From positions 6,382,580-6,446,579 of the forward strand of contig CM045758.1 in the NCBI GenBank assembly GCA_025200525.1: a stretch of DNA of 64,000 nucleotides. Reading direction: 5' to 3'. Numbering within the stretch: the first letter of the stretch is position 1; the number at the start of each line of letters is the position of its first letter. Of this stretch, positions 34,397 to 45,394 are shown piece by piece. Source of the stretch: Camellia lanceoleosa (taxonomy: Eukaryota > Streptophyta > Magnoliopsida > Ericales > Theaceae). The translations under genes and the position numbers were made by a program. The notes beneath the pieces were generated by a model. It was not told where the DNA came from and made no database searches. It was given only the letters and a program-made list of their open reading frames with translations.

Positions 34397-34860
34397 GAGT
34401 GAATTACAAATACACCCCCTGAGGTTTACTTAAAATACAAATTGCTCCCTGTGATTTGAAAAATTATAAATACCTCCTTGTCAGAATTTTTTGTTTAACA
34501 TAATTAATTGAAATACAAATACACCCCCTGAGGTTTGCTTAAAATACAAATTGCTCCATGTGATTTGAAAAATTACAAATACCTTCCTATCAGAATTTTT
34601 TATTTAACAGAATTAATTGAAAAGGTGAAATCTCTAACTATTCACCTATACAATAATAAAATTATCTGAATTATTAATTAGAATAAATTTTAACTTTATT
34701 AAAAACTATTAATTAACTTGATGATTTATTAATAAAATGACCTATTTGTCATGAAATTAGAAATTTTAAAGGATATGATGTAATTTCTAAAATTAGAGAG
34801 AATAATTTATAATTTTAAATTATTTAAATAACTCTTAAAAAGTGTATTTGTAATTTACTC
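34397..34860. mobile_element. MITE, 464 bp, MULE-like, copy A
   Basis: The ends are GAGTGAATTACAAATACAC and, in reverse, GAGTAAATTACAAATACAC (one mismatch in 19). The flanking 9-mers AAAAAATTA and AAAAAAATA match at 8 of 9 positions, compatible with a Mutator-type duplication, though A-rich flanks make this weak. It contains a direct duplication of a segment of about 115 bp beginning AATTACAAATACACCCCCTG (34400 and 34513). It is non-coding. Confidence 0.62.
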
Positions 34861-35439
34861 AAAAAAATAACTTTTAAACATAATTTTTTAATTAAATTAA
34901 AATAATCCAAGAATCAACTACCCCGAACAAGCCCTATACATATTCTAAAAAATAGAAAAAGAAAAAAAAAAACCTAATAGTGACAAAAAAGAAATCATTG
35001 TTGGACAGTGGGAAATCTTTCAAAATTACAATAGCAATGAAGAATAAAAAAAATAATTATAAAAGTAGAGAGAGAGAGAGTGAATGAGATTGCATTAGAT
35101 GGGGTGCAATGGAAGAATAAGAAATTATTGATATTTTATCCGATAAATTTTATTAAGAGGGGTTCAAAGTCAAAAACTATTCGTTACACTCTCTTTGAGT
35201 CTTTGTTGTTAAACATTATCCGTTTGTTATTATTCGGTCAATTTTTAGGGATTGTTAGAAAAAATAATAATTTTTTGGTAACTTTAATGCAATATTAAAA
35301 TGGGTGTCAATTCTCAATTGAGGTGGAGTAAAGTGGATTTAGATTCTTTATAGTGAGATCTTTACACCACAAAAAAAGACCAAAAACTATTACGATTTGA
35401 ATGAGAACTTGACTCATTAAGTCGGCTTCATGAAAAAAG
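34861..35439. other. AT-rich spacer
   Basis: It includes a GA microsatellite near 35066. The 72-codon ORF at 35080-35298 has no recognisable product and is probably chance. Confidence 0.35.
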
Positions 35440-36262
35440 TGTTGGGAAATGTATAAAATCTTGTATCCTACATTGATTGTAAATGAGAGCGTTAATGAGT
35501 ATTTAAATCATATTTTTTGCCTAAGGATGTGAGCCCTTTGGGGCATCCAACTATGGTCCAAGTTGGTTGTAAAAAAATTGTCACACGCGCTCGCACGCGC
35601 TTTGCCCGTTCAGACCGATCCGAGTCCTTGATTCGTGGGTCATGGGTCGTGGATCATGAATCTTTGGGCTTGGGCTTAGGCGAATGGATTAAATATGGGG
35701 GTTGGGCTTGGCCCACCTATCTTAATCTTTTTGGGCCAAGCCAGATTTGTGGACTGCAGAGATATATATACACAAAACTTATGTGTATAGTTGGTGACTC
35801 CTCTATTGATGATTGACTTAAACCCATCAATTTTACAGGTTAATGCAAAATTAAATCCTGCATTTGTTACAAGGGAGCCTCTTCCTCTCTCCTTCCATGT
35901 GTATAAAAGGAAACCCTCTCCTTCAGCTTTCTACACTAGAAATTGATGCTCTTCTCGTCTTCATAATTTTTCCAGCTTTATATTATATTCTTCCTATGAG
36001 AGAGTACTTATTCACCGAAGCTACTCAATCGGTGCATTGCTGTAGCTGGTCCAACCGTCATATCCTGGGAGACAGATGTCGAACAACCTCCAGCACCCAA
36101 CTGGTGAGGCGACGAATCTGTTATAAGGACACTGTCTAATGTAAGTTTCAGTTTGCTTCTTTTTGCTAATTTTATTTTATTATGAATTTCTGTAAATTCC
36201 ACCATGTTCTTGTTCTGAAATTTCAATTGTTTGTTCAATACTTAAGAAATTTTGTAAATCAG
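35440..36262 (+). repeat. Ty1/copia LTR, right boundary approximate
   Basis: It begins TGTTGGGAAATGTATAAAATC and has the look of a common plant copia LTR: a 'GTGAGCCCTTTGGGGCATC' phrase near 35528, a CGCG-rich part, a TATA box (GTGTATAAAAGG near 35901) and a T-rich end near 36240. Element RNA would start after the TATA box. No second LTR and no target duplication were found. Confidence 0.6.
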
Positions 36263-36279
36263 ATACAAGTGTGTCGAGG

Positions 36280-36550
36280 ACATTGGTAGACTTATGTCTA
36301 CATTTGGCCAAGAATAACAGTGAAAGTGTATTTCAACTAGTATATTCTTGGGTCATTGGAAGTTTAAAGTATCTGATGAGTTGTACAAGGCCAAGTATAG
36401 CCTACTTAGGTAGCAGGCTTAGTAGATATACAAGTAATCCTAATGCTACTCATTGAAAGGGCATTACGCGAGTGTTGGATTATTTACACTACACCAGGGA
36501 TTATGGGTTACATAACACTTGATATCTAGTTGTACTAGAAGGGTATAAAG
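36280..36550 (+). pseudogene. Ty1/copia polymerase remnant (RT-RNase H junction)
   Basis: The frame reads 'HLAKNNSESVFQL.YS.VIGSLKYLM..TRPSIAY' then 'SRLSRYTSNPNATH', a stop where Trp is usual, and 'TRVLDYLHYTRDYGLH', a stop, then 'VLEGY'. This is the classic end of copia RT leading into RNase H. It begins only about 20 bp after the LTR-like sequence, so the primer site, gag, protease, integrase and most of RT are deleted. Confidence 0.82.
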
Positions 36551-36589
36551 GCACCTACTGAATATCCAAATATTGAAGATTGATAGAGT

Positions 36590-37390
36590 TACTAAGGAAT
36601 AACAATCATGAGAGTAGGGAAGTTGCATGGTGGCAAAAAGGGATTGAATGAGGTGTCAAAAAAGGACATGAATGGCGAAGAAGGCTATGAAGTAATAAAG
36701 AGAGGTTGGCGAGGGCTAAGAGTGGCTAAAAAATGCTAAAAATGAGTAGATAAAAGTAGAGAGAATGAAGCGAAGGTGACCGAGGTATGGTTAAGGCTTA
36801 TAAATAAGAATAAAATTAAAATTTTATAGGGCAAGTTGTAATAAAAATAAATAAAAATAAAAATAAAAATGGACTTCAAACGTAAAAGATCCCATTGTTA
36901 TCTTTCTTTATCTCTTTCTCCCAATGGTGGCCGAATTAGAGATGCCATACGTAAATATGAGCCGTATACAAGTCGGCTCGTAATGGTAATACTCGGGACA
37001 AGATTGCCAAGAAGATGGATGATGTAGATCGGCCATGACCGAATAAAACCTAGCTTGAAGGCTGACTAGGACGTACAACCTGTGTAACGACTGGGGGCCC
37101 AGTTGTGAGGACAAGGTGTCCATGATAAGAAAGTGGGTCCCAAATATAAAAAGGAGCAACATGCGCCAAAGTAAAGGAGGTAAAAAACAAATAACTTGAG
37201 AAATAAGAAAGACTTCAGAGGATATTAACTTATTCGTCAGAGTGCTAATTTCGGCACCCCCGACCGGAGTGTTCATTCCCATTTCAGGTACAAATTCAAG
37301 GATCAAGAGTCTGCTTAGGCCAAAAGGTATTTCCAAACCACATTACGACCCTCCCAAACATATCGATTTCATTAGAAACTGTCCAAACCA
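36590..37390 (+). repeat. LTR-like block, class uncertain
   Basis: The arrangement looks like an LTR promoter: CAAATATAAAAAGGAGCAAC (TATA-like, 37155), then a leader with CAGAGTGCTAATTTCGGCAC(C) and CCCCGACCGGAGTGTTC, phrases reminiscent of Ty3/gypsy LTRs. Only one copy is present and the ends are not fixed. The 142-codon minus ORF at 36908-37336 has no recognisable product. Confidence 0.35.
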
Positions 37391-37687
37391 AACCACAATC
37401 TTAGCTTAATTTCTATCGTTTTTTACCACCACTTCCATTGATATTTTTCCTTCATTAATTGCTGTGTTAGACTCCAAAATTATAATGCCTGCATTATTGT
37501 TAAATTGTTTGCACATCAAAAAAGTGTTATTTACTAAGGGTACAAAGTGCAGCCTTTTATTTTACAAGTATCAAAATGCAAATTTTACAAAATTATAATG
37601 TTAAGTGTCATTTCCAATTTCATAAAGGCAAACTACAATTTCAACAAAAGTGCAAAAAGTACAAAGTGCCATTAACCTAAAAGAATA
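37391..37687. other. AT-rich spacer, nothing recognised
   Basis: No gene or element ends were recognised. A short direct repeat of GTACAAAGTGC occurs at about 37539 and 37658. Confidence 0.35.
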
Positions 37688-38031
37688 GGGTAAATTACAA
37701 ACACACAGTGTGAAATTTACTTAAATTATAAATTACTCTCTGTGATTTTAAAAATTACATAATGCCCCCCTATAGTTTCTAATTTCATAACAAATAGGTC
37801 CTTTTATTAATAAATCATCAAGTTAATTAACATTTTTTAATAATATTAAAATTTTATTACAATTAATAATTCAGATAATTTTATTATTGCATAGGTAAAC
37901 AGTTAAAAAATTTACTTTTTCAATTAATTCTGTTAAATAAAAAATTATGACAGAGAGGTATTTATAATTTTCTAAACTATAGGAATAATTCATATTTTAA
38001 ACAAATTTCAAGAATGTCTTTATAATTTACC
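37688..38031. mobile_element. MITE, copy B, same family as 34397 but inverted
   Basis: It begins GGGTAAATTACAAACACAC and ends with TTTATAATTTACC. Its interior matches the reverse complement of the 34397 copy (for example CAAATAGGTCCTTTTATTAATAAATCATCAAG). It is shorter and more diverged and is non-coding. Confidence 0.58.
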
Positions 38032-38319
38032 AAAAGAATAAAAAAATTGTTCAGGTCATGAGTAGGGCTCCACCAAATCAATCTAGGTGAGTGTGACCAA
38101 ATAATGCCACAGAAAGCTCGTCACATGTTAATACCAAGGACTTTTCTTAGGTGTGCCTTGCATATGGTATGCAAGGTACTTACACCCTTCTATTTTGCAT
38201 TTACACATTTGTATGTATTGGGTTATATCAAAATATTTAAAAACTTACACATTGGTGACTTGCTAAGCAGGTCACTTTCCAGGTAAATTAATAAAATAAT
38301 ATATTATATGACTAAATGT

Positions 38320-40350
38320 GTAAATGGTCACAAAAAATGTATAAGTTTTCACAAAAGGCGTATATTTTCACGAAAGACGTAAGCAATTTCAGAAAAAGGC
38401 GTAACTGATTTCTGAAAACTTACGCTTTTTGTGAAAACTTACGCCTTTTGTAAAAACTTACACCTTTTACGAAAACTTCATATACGTGAAATTATTTACA
38501 CCTTTTATGAACACTTACTCCTTTTGTGAGTTGACTTACCAAAGGTGTAAACAAACGAAAACTTACACATTTTGCTTAAGCGTACACCTTTTCGTGAAAA
38601 TACTTACACCATTTTTGAAAAGTTACTCCTTTTGTGTAAGAATTTTTGGCATAACATTTATACTTTTTCTTCGAACTTACACCTTTTGTGGAAGCCCAAC
38701 TTAAAACTTTTTCGGAAGTCACTTATACCTTTTGTAAAAAAATAAATTCATCAAATTTACACCTTTTGCTTAAGCTTATACCTTTTCGTGGAAGTGCTTA
38801 TATTTTTTTTTTTTGAATAGTTACTCCTTTTGTGTAAGAATTTTTGGCATAACATTTATACTTTTTCTTCGAACTTACACCTTTTGTGGAAGCCCAACTT
38901 AAAACTTTTTCGGAAGTCACTTATACCTTTTGTGAAAAAATAAATTCATCAAATTTACACCTTTTGCTTAAACTTATACCTTTTCGTGGAAGTGCTTATA
39001 TTTTTTTTGAAAAGTTACTCCTTTTGTGTAAGAATTTTTGGCATAACATTTATACTTTTTCTTCGAACTTACACCTTTTGTGGAAGCCCAACTTAAAGCT
39101 TTTTCGGAAGTCACTTATACCTTTTGTGAAAAAATAAATTCATCAAATTTACACTTTTTGCTTAAGCTTATACCTTTTCGTGGAAGTGCTTATATTTTTT
39201 TTGAAAAGTTACTCCTTTTGTGTAAGAATTTTTAGCATAACATTTATACTTTTTCTTCGAACTTACACCTTTTGTGGAAGCCCAACTTAAAACTTTTTCG
39301 GAAGTCACTTATATCTTTTGTGAAAAAATAAATTCATCAAATTTACACATTTTGCTTAAGCTTATACCTTTTCGTGGAAGTGCTTATATTTTTTTTGAAA
39401 AGTTACTCCTTTTGTGTAAGATTTTTTGGCATAACATTTATACTTTTTCTTTGAACTTACACCTTTTGTGGAAACCCAACTTAAAGTTTTTTCGGAAGTC
39501 ACTTATACCTTTTGTGAAAAAATAAATTCATCAAATTTACACATTTTGCTTAAGCTTATACCTTTTCGTGGAAGTGCTTATATTTTTTTTGAAAAGTTAC
39601 TCCTTTTGTGTAAGAATTTTTGGCATAACATTTATACTTTTTCTTCAATCTTACACCTTTTGTGAAAGAGTATATAAGCACAAAAGTATAAATGTTATGC
39701 CAAAAATTCTTACACAAAATGAGTAACTTTTCAAAAATGGTGTAAGTATTTTTACGAAAAGGTGTAAGCTCATGCAAAATGTGTAAATTTGATGAATTTA
39801 TTTTTTCACAAAAGGAATAAGTGACTTCCGAAAAAGGTTTAAGTTGGGTTTTCACAAAAGGTGTAAGTTCGAAGAAAAAGTATAATTGTTATGCCAAAAA
39901 TTCTTACACAAAAAGAGTAACTTTTCAAAAATTGTGTAAGTATTTTCACGAAAAGGTGTAAGCTCATGCAAAATGTGTAAATTTGATGAATTTATTTTTT
40001 TCAATAAAATGTGTAAAATTTATAAAAAAATTATTTTACAAAAGGAGTAACTTTCTAAAAAATTATTCCTTTTATGAACATACACCTTTTCTGAAAATTA
40101 TTCCTTTTATGAACATACACCTTTTCACAAAAAATATAAATGACTTCAAAAAAAGATTTAAGTTTGGCTTTTAAAAAAATATATAAATTTTAATAAAATA
40201 TATAAATTTTATGAAAAATTTTATTTTAAAAAAAAAATAACATTTCAAAGTGTTGATAACATAAAAGGAGTAAGTCTTCATTACAAGGTTCATAAACACA
40301 AAAGGAGTAAGTCTTCATTTCAAGGTTCATAAACACAAAAGGAGTAAACA
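38320..40350. repeat. Palindromic satellite block built from CACAAAAGG(T/A)GTAAGT modules
   Basis: The short module (C)ACTTACACCTTTTGTG and its reverse complement fill this stretch. From 38340 to 38620 both orientations alternate. From 38621 there are five successive units of 194 bp (the first is 198) in one orientation, to about 39665. From 39671 to about 40010 nearly two units follow in the opposite orientation, with the same 194-bp spacing (39694 to 39888). It ends with three 37-bp units (40263, 40300, 40337). The ORFs inside are in-phase readings of the repeat. The whole block could fold into a long hairpin. Confidence 0.88.
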
Positions 40351-41063
40351 TTTTGGGACAACCACTGAACAGTTACCACTAACGGTTTCTCATTACATCT
40401 CTCACCCACACACAGCAACGTTACCACCAAACCTCACCCCGCCACCACTCAACCATCGTGGCCACCGTCGCCACGCCACCGTCGCTTTATCGCCACCGCC
40501 GCATAAATCACCACCGCATTGTTGCGGGTTTTTCTCTCTCTTTGTCGATCTTGGTCTCTCTCTGTCGATCTGTGTCTCTTCTCTGTCAATCTCCGTCGAT
40601 CTCGGTCTATCTCTGTCGATCTGTCTCTTCTCTGTCCATCTCCGTCGATCTCGGTCTCTCTCTGTCGATCTCCGTCGATTTCGGTCTCTCTCTTTGCCGA
40701 TCTCTCTGTCGATCCGTCTATCTCAGTCTCTCCGTCTCTGTCGATCTCGGTCTCTCTCTCTCTCCCTTCCTCTATATTAAAAACAGGTCTCCTTTACCTT
40801 GAGATACTTGGTTGGATTTGGACTTGGATTGGTTAATCCAAGCCTGTCTTACTGCCATTACAAACGCCTAAAATCTTATAGCAATTTACCACTAACATTT
40901 CGCCAATCCAAATGCTAAAATTCCTGGAAGATCATTTTCTTTTCTCATAATTAATCAGAAAAGAACCACTTTCACAAACCGACGATCGAAACCCTCACTC
41001 ACTCTTAACAGTTTCTATCTTCTTCTTCTGATTCAGAAAGAGTAAGATAGTGGAGTGGTAGAG
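40351..41063. other. Low-complexity CT-rich stretch and possible leader of the HVA22-like exon
   Basis: At 40535-40770 a CTCTGTCGATCTC-type unit of about 12-24 bp repeats many times. The ORFs at 40458-40836 are readings of this repeat. The CT-rich 40930-41063 looks like a plant 5' untranslated leader for the exon that starts at 41064. Confidence 0.5.
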
Positions 41064-41125
41064 ATGGGATCTGGAGCTGGAAGCTTCCTCAAGGTCGTTG
41101 CTAACAACTTCGATGTTCTCGCTGG
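41064..41125 (+). pseudogene. Exon 1 of an HVA22-like gene, orphaned
   Basis: ATG at 41064 gives MGSGAGSFLKVVANNFDVLA followed by Gly and a splice donor (GCTGGGTATCTC, intron from 41126). This is the first-exon sequence of plant HVA22/DP1/Yop1-type ER membrane-shaping proteins, and the exon break after the Gly agrees with that family. The next exon, encoding the hydrophobic hairpin, was not found in the following 3 kb; unrelated exon pieces are present instead. It is either a truncated gene or a captured fragment. Confidence 0.75.
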
Positions 41126-42159
41126 GTATCTCTCTCTATCTCTCTATCTACTTTACCCAAATTCTATTGATACAGAGACAGTCGGATAGAAATCAATTTC
41201 AATGCCCTTCTCTCTTGTTCTTTGCTTTGCAGCTATGCTCTTGTTCTCTTTTTGTTTTCTCAAATATGAATTTTCTACACTTTACTCAAACCAACCCTAA
41301 ATACGTTATTTTATTTTAAATTTTTTCCAATTTTGAGTAAAAATAGTTTGCTTTCTAGGTCTACATCCTAAAAATTTAAAAAGAAAAACTGGAACAAGTT
41401 TGAAAAAAAAAAAAATTGTAAGTACAATTTACCACTAACATTTTTTCTTTTTTACTTTCCTTGTTTCCTTCTCTATAATTTGTTGATGTTTCTAAGAGAC
41501 AAGAGCATAACTGGTAGCCATTTGCAGTATTTTTCTTTGCATATGATTGGAAACATGCCTTTTTTCCACCTCGTTGTTGCTTGCTCTATCACTTGAATAA
41601 TACACATTAATTGGTAAGATTTTTGGGTTCTTAGCAAAGAGATTGAAAGCAATAATGTTGGACAACAATAATACAAAGGGGATTTTGGCCATAGCCCTTT
41701 ACTGATAGGAATTTATTGTGAAAGTTAACAGTCAAAAAGTTTCACATAGAAGGTCCCTCATTTAAGCAAATGCTTGATGAATGATATAATGCCTATATAT
41801 ATAATTGTAAATTTACTCACCATCTCATATAAATACTTACTTAACAATAAGGGGCATTCTGATAAGTGCTTATCCAGGTTTACTTTATAGAGTAGCTATT
41901 ATGTATTTAATGTTCTCCATGTTTTTCTAAAATTGGGTGATTAAATTATGACTCTCTCTCTCTCTCTCTCTCTCAACTGAAGTTATGAAATCCTTACATA
42001 TTCCCATGGGAGTACGTCGTGTGCTTTTCAGAACATTAAACACTGACAGGTAAATACATGACATTTAGTTTTGCAGAATGATCGTATGTGTGGACCATGT
42101 TTCGGTTGAAGTTCCATATTTGGTTGAAAGCCTAATGCTAGTGACATTCTAAAAGTTTG

Positions 42160-42445
42160 TTTCAGCTGAGCCTGTGTGGCTACAGATGTGTTGCGGCTTT
42201 CAACAGTCTTACTAGTGCTAGTCTGCTCCAATTCAAGTGTATATGGACATAGTAGACACCCAGAAAAACTTATTGAACTCTATGAAATTATAGGAGATAT
42301 TGGTAGAGATAGCCTTTTTAGGCTCAAATTTAAGAATCCCAAAGGGAATATATGGTTCATGAGGTATGCCACAGCCTGTTGGGTGATGTTTTTATTCTTA
42401 GAATCCTGGTTAAATAATAAGGTATACATCAGTATTAATAGTTAA
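42160..42445 (+). pseudogene. Exon-like segment, unrecognised product
   Basis: An 89-codon frame (from 42176) starts with a signal-peptide-like hydrophobic run, followed by 'HSRHPEKLIELYEIIGDIGR' and 'LFRLKFKNPKGNIWFMR'. Composition is coding-like in the middle. I do not recognise the family. It could be one exon of the same broken gene as 42775-43045. Confidence 0.3.
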
Positions 42446-42451
42446 AATCAA

Positions 42452-42600
42452 GCGCTGATGGCCTTGTGGCCTAGTGACATGGGTGTAACTCTTAGGTGCT
42501 TGCAAGGGTGAAGTTGGGGGTTCAACTCACCCAGGGTGCTAATTTAACAACTAACAACTGACAATAAAAAATAAACAAAAGAAGTTAAAAAAGAAAGTCT
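42452..42600 (+). mobile_element. tRNA-derived SINE
   Basis: The sequence starts GCGCTGATGGCCTTGTGGCC. An A-box-like TGGCCTAGTGA lies at about 42470, a B-box-like GGGTTCAACTC about 40 nt later, and an A-rich tail (AATAAAAAATAAACAAAAG) follows. These are the internal Pol III promoter elements and tail of plant SINEs. Possible short duplications AGTTAAAA flank it (about 42440 and 42585). Confidence 0.65.
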
Positions 42601-42774
42601 GCGTAAAATATATGATGTTAAACAGATGGTTGTTTCTTGTACTGTACTTTCTGCTCTGTAGAATTGTTGACCACCTTATTTGTTACTACTTTAATGTTTG
42701 GTCACCCTTTTTGTATACTCCAATTCAAGGGCAAAAGTTTTGCTGCACTAATGAGCTAAATTATGTATTACTTA

Positions 42775-43045
42775 TAGACGACTTATGTGGAAAAAGGAGT
42801 TTGACACAAGGTATGTGGGATTCACGAAAGATGGGGCACAGTGGTTGGTGGAGAACACTGACATCAAACTTGTTGGTAAGGGCACCCACTAGTATAACTG
42901 AACACATTTATGCAGCCAGTCTATTTGTTGGTTGAGAATTACGTGGCAAGGACACTCGGATTATTGCCTAAATTACTTGTTGAGTATCTTGAATATGCTG
43001 CATCTTGGTGTAATAATTACGTCCATAACTATAATGGATATGGTA
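42775..43045 (+). pseudogene. Exon-like segment, unrecognised product, frameshifted
   Basis: Frame 1 reads '[20 protein letters not shown]' and then hits a stop after a short Lys/Gly run. Two further frames continue with 'SITEHIYAASLF' and 'VENYVARTLGLLPKLLVEYL', ending before GGTATGTG, a possible donor near 43041. The pieces look like one protein with two small frame breaks. I do not recognise it. Confidence 0.35.
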
Positions 43046-44173
43046 TGTGTAATTTGTAGTTCAATCTCTATTAGAGACTTGCATTTATATGTCACATGTG
43101 ATGCATGCTCAAATTGTTTGATTTTTTTGATCGAGTTGCACAGAATAACTTTTGCGGTTGAGAAATAGAAGCACGACAAGTTTTTATTTTGATTGACTTG
43201 TATGTTCAACATGTGTGACCTATTTGTAGAAAACCATAATAAGAGAAGTTTGCAAAATTACAATCTAAAGGCCAATTTATTTTGTTTGATTACTCAAGAT
43301 TGTTGTGTTCTTCCTTGTTTAGTTTAAAAATAGATTGTTTTAGCAGTTGAGTTGGGTGCTAACCCATTAATTGGCATATTTCTAATTCAACAAAATCTAA
43401 ATTCTTTAAGTTCATCCAGAAGTGAAATTGTTGTCAATAATGTCTTAGAATGTTGTAACATTGAGCCCAACTAGGACCTGTTCGGCATTTCCTGGAATTT
43501 GAATGGTCTCATTGAGAATATATGTTGCATTTTAATGTAGACATCCATCACTTTGTAGGAAGCCAAAAAAAAAAAAGGAAGGAAAAAGAAAAAGATTTCC
43601 AGCATATTGGTTTAACACAATTCATTGTTTTAGCAGTTTAGTTGGGATGCTGGTGTAGGACAGCTTGTTGGATTTTCATAATAAAGGTTATTTGATGGCC
43701 TAAACAGTGAGTAATTTAGGATTTTAATGGTTAAATTAGAGGCTTATAAGTAGGAGAAGGGATTAGGGTTAATTTGGGGGTGATTGAATAGGGCTTTGGG
43801 GCTGTAGCATGTTTATAAATGGTTTGACTAACCAAACACTAAATCAGATTTGTAATTACCAGATGGTCATTCCTGTCATGTGGTCAGAGCTTTTATGTTC
43901 CTTTCAACATTTCTTGCTTCTGTTAAAAGTTACAAAAAATAGAGTATTTCTTTTAGTTTTTGGCATGTATTCTACATTGATTTTTGGTTTATGGAAATAG
44001 GAGGCCAGGTGAAGTTTACACCAACAATTATATAATTTTTTATTTAACTGCTGCAACACTTCACAATAAATACATTTACCTTGATATTTCATGTCTGCCC
44101 TATTTGTATTTGAAATATTTGTTTTTTTCTTCTTCTTCTTTCCCTTTTGTTTTTGTTTTATTTTCTTGGACAG

Positions 44174-44485
44174 AGAACTCTGTCCTCTTTGGAGTTGCCT
44201 AGGGCTGTTGTTGCTAACGGGCTATCCTCATCAGTCTCAGTTAATGAGTGCACCTCAATTGATAATTCAGAGAGGACTGATGGAGGTGCCTTTGATGGAA
44301 GTGGCAGTCATATACAAAACAATGGGAGGTGAACGCAAAAGGTTCAAGATCCTGCTCGAGATCTTTCAATGCAAGTATTGGAGAAATTCTCTCGTGTGAC
44401 TAGATTTGCTCGAGAAACTACTTCCCAGATTTTCTGGGAAAGTCATAGTGATAGTTTTGGCACTAATGAGAGGAGGACAGAATAA
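44174..44485 (+). pseudogene. Exon of a plant TBC-domain RabGAP (GYP7/TBC1D15-like), orphaned and with a nonsense codon
   Basis: The acceptor TTTTCTTGGACAG ends at 44173. The exon reads 'RTLSSLELPRAVVANGLSSS', a Ser/Asn-rich linker, then after a TGA (CGA-type change, near 44331) 'VQDPARDLSMQVLEKFSRVT' and 'RFARETTSQIFWESHSDSFG', stopping at 44485. This matches the linker between the N-terminal domain and the TBC domain of plant GYP7-like RabGAPs as I know them. Neither the N-terminal domain nor the TBC catalytic domain is present nearby. Confidence 0.72.
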
Positions 44486-45394
44486 ATTTTTAGTGTGGTA
44501 TAGATTTCCTTTTGATATTAAATTTGGTTAATCCTCTATTATGTATGGAATTAAATTATTGGGGTTGAATTATGCTTGGTTCGTACGGAATTTGTATTAC
44601 ATTTAGAATTGGACGTTGAATATAAATTTTTTGGATGGTTGGAAGTGAAATGTGTGCACGTTGTTGAATGGTTGATAATATATTCAGTATTGATGGATTA
44701 TATTGTTTATACAGGGTATAGGTTGCACTAATAATGGATACAAGTGGTTCAGTATTGATGGATTATATTGTTTATACATGGTATAAAACATACATAAATT
44801 GTTATAGTCTGTTAATTTTTGAAAGGGTAATATGTTATAATCTATTGTTAATTTTTGAATAATCTATTGTAATGAAACATACAAGAGCTTGCATCATTGA
44901 AAGGGTAACTGGTATAATTTGTTATTGAAAGGGTAATTGGTAATGAAATAGGTTATTCTTTTATTCTATTATTCTATTAAACAGGTTACTCTATTGTAAT
45001 GAAACAGGTTATTCTATTAATCTATTAAATCATTGATTTCATATGGTATTTTTGAAGGAGCAGAAATGGATTCATATGGTATTTTTGAAGGAGCAGAAAT
45101 GGAGATTGGTTTGAATCAAATTTATGGAGTGCAACCGTCTTCTTTTGTTGACTTCAATGTACAAATGGACGGAAATGAGTCTCGTTTTCATTAGTTGGAA
45201 ACTTGTAATTTTAACTTGGAGTTTATTGTGGTTGGAGTAATTTAATGTTGCTTTGTTGTTATATTTGATAGAGCATAATTTATGAAATTTATAGAAATTT
45301 GATATTGTTTTGTTGTTATATGCTATCTTGCTCTATACAGAAATGGATTTAATATGATAAAAATCAGTTACAAATCTGTTGCAAATTTAATGTG
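44486..45394. other. AT-rich stretch with short duplications
   Basis: A 29-bp phrase CAGTATTGATGGATTATATT... occurs at about 44686 and 44751. GAAAGGGTAA(T/C) recurs three times at 44820-44940, and AACAGGTTA(C/T)TCTATT twice near 44990. GATTCATATGGTATTTTTGA is tandemly duplicated (45035 and 45068). A 43-codon ORF (45066-45197, ending FNVQMDGNESRFH) has no recognised homologue. Such arrangements are common near ends of DNA transposons. Confidence 0.35.

Noticed and set aside
35080..35298. 72-codon ORF MNEIALDGVQW...
   Set aside because: AT-rich chance ORF with no recognisable motif.
36908..37336. 142-codon minus ORF as a gene
   Set aside because: It lies over an LTR-like block read on the other strand and shows no domain or coding composition.
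38621..39665. Regular spaced repeats that could suggest a CRISPR-like array
   Set aside because: The whole 194-bp unit repeats, spacers are not unique, and the context is a plant nuclear genome.
40458..40836. Overlapping ORFs of 105-114 codons in the CTCTGTCGATC repeat
   Set aside because: Two frames are open at once because the repeat lacks stops; the products are Ser/Leu/Arg repeats without domain character.
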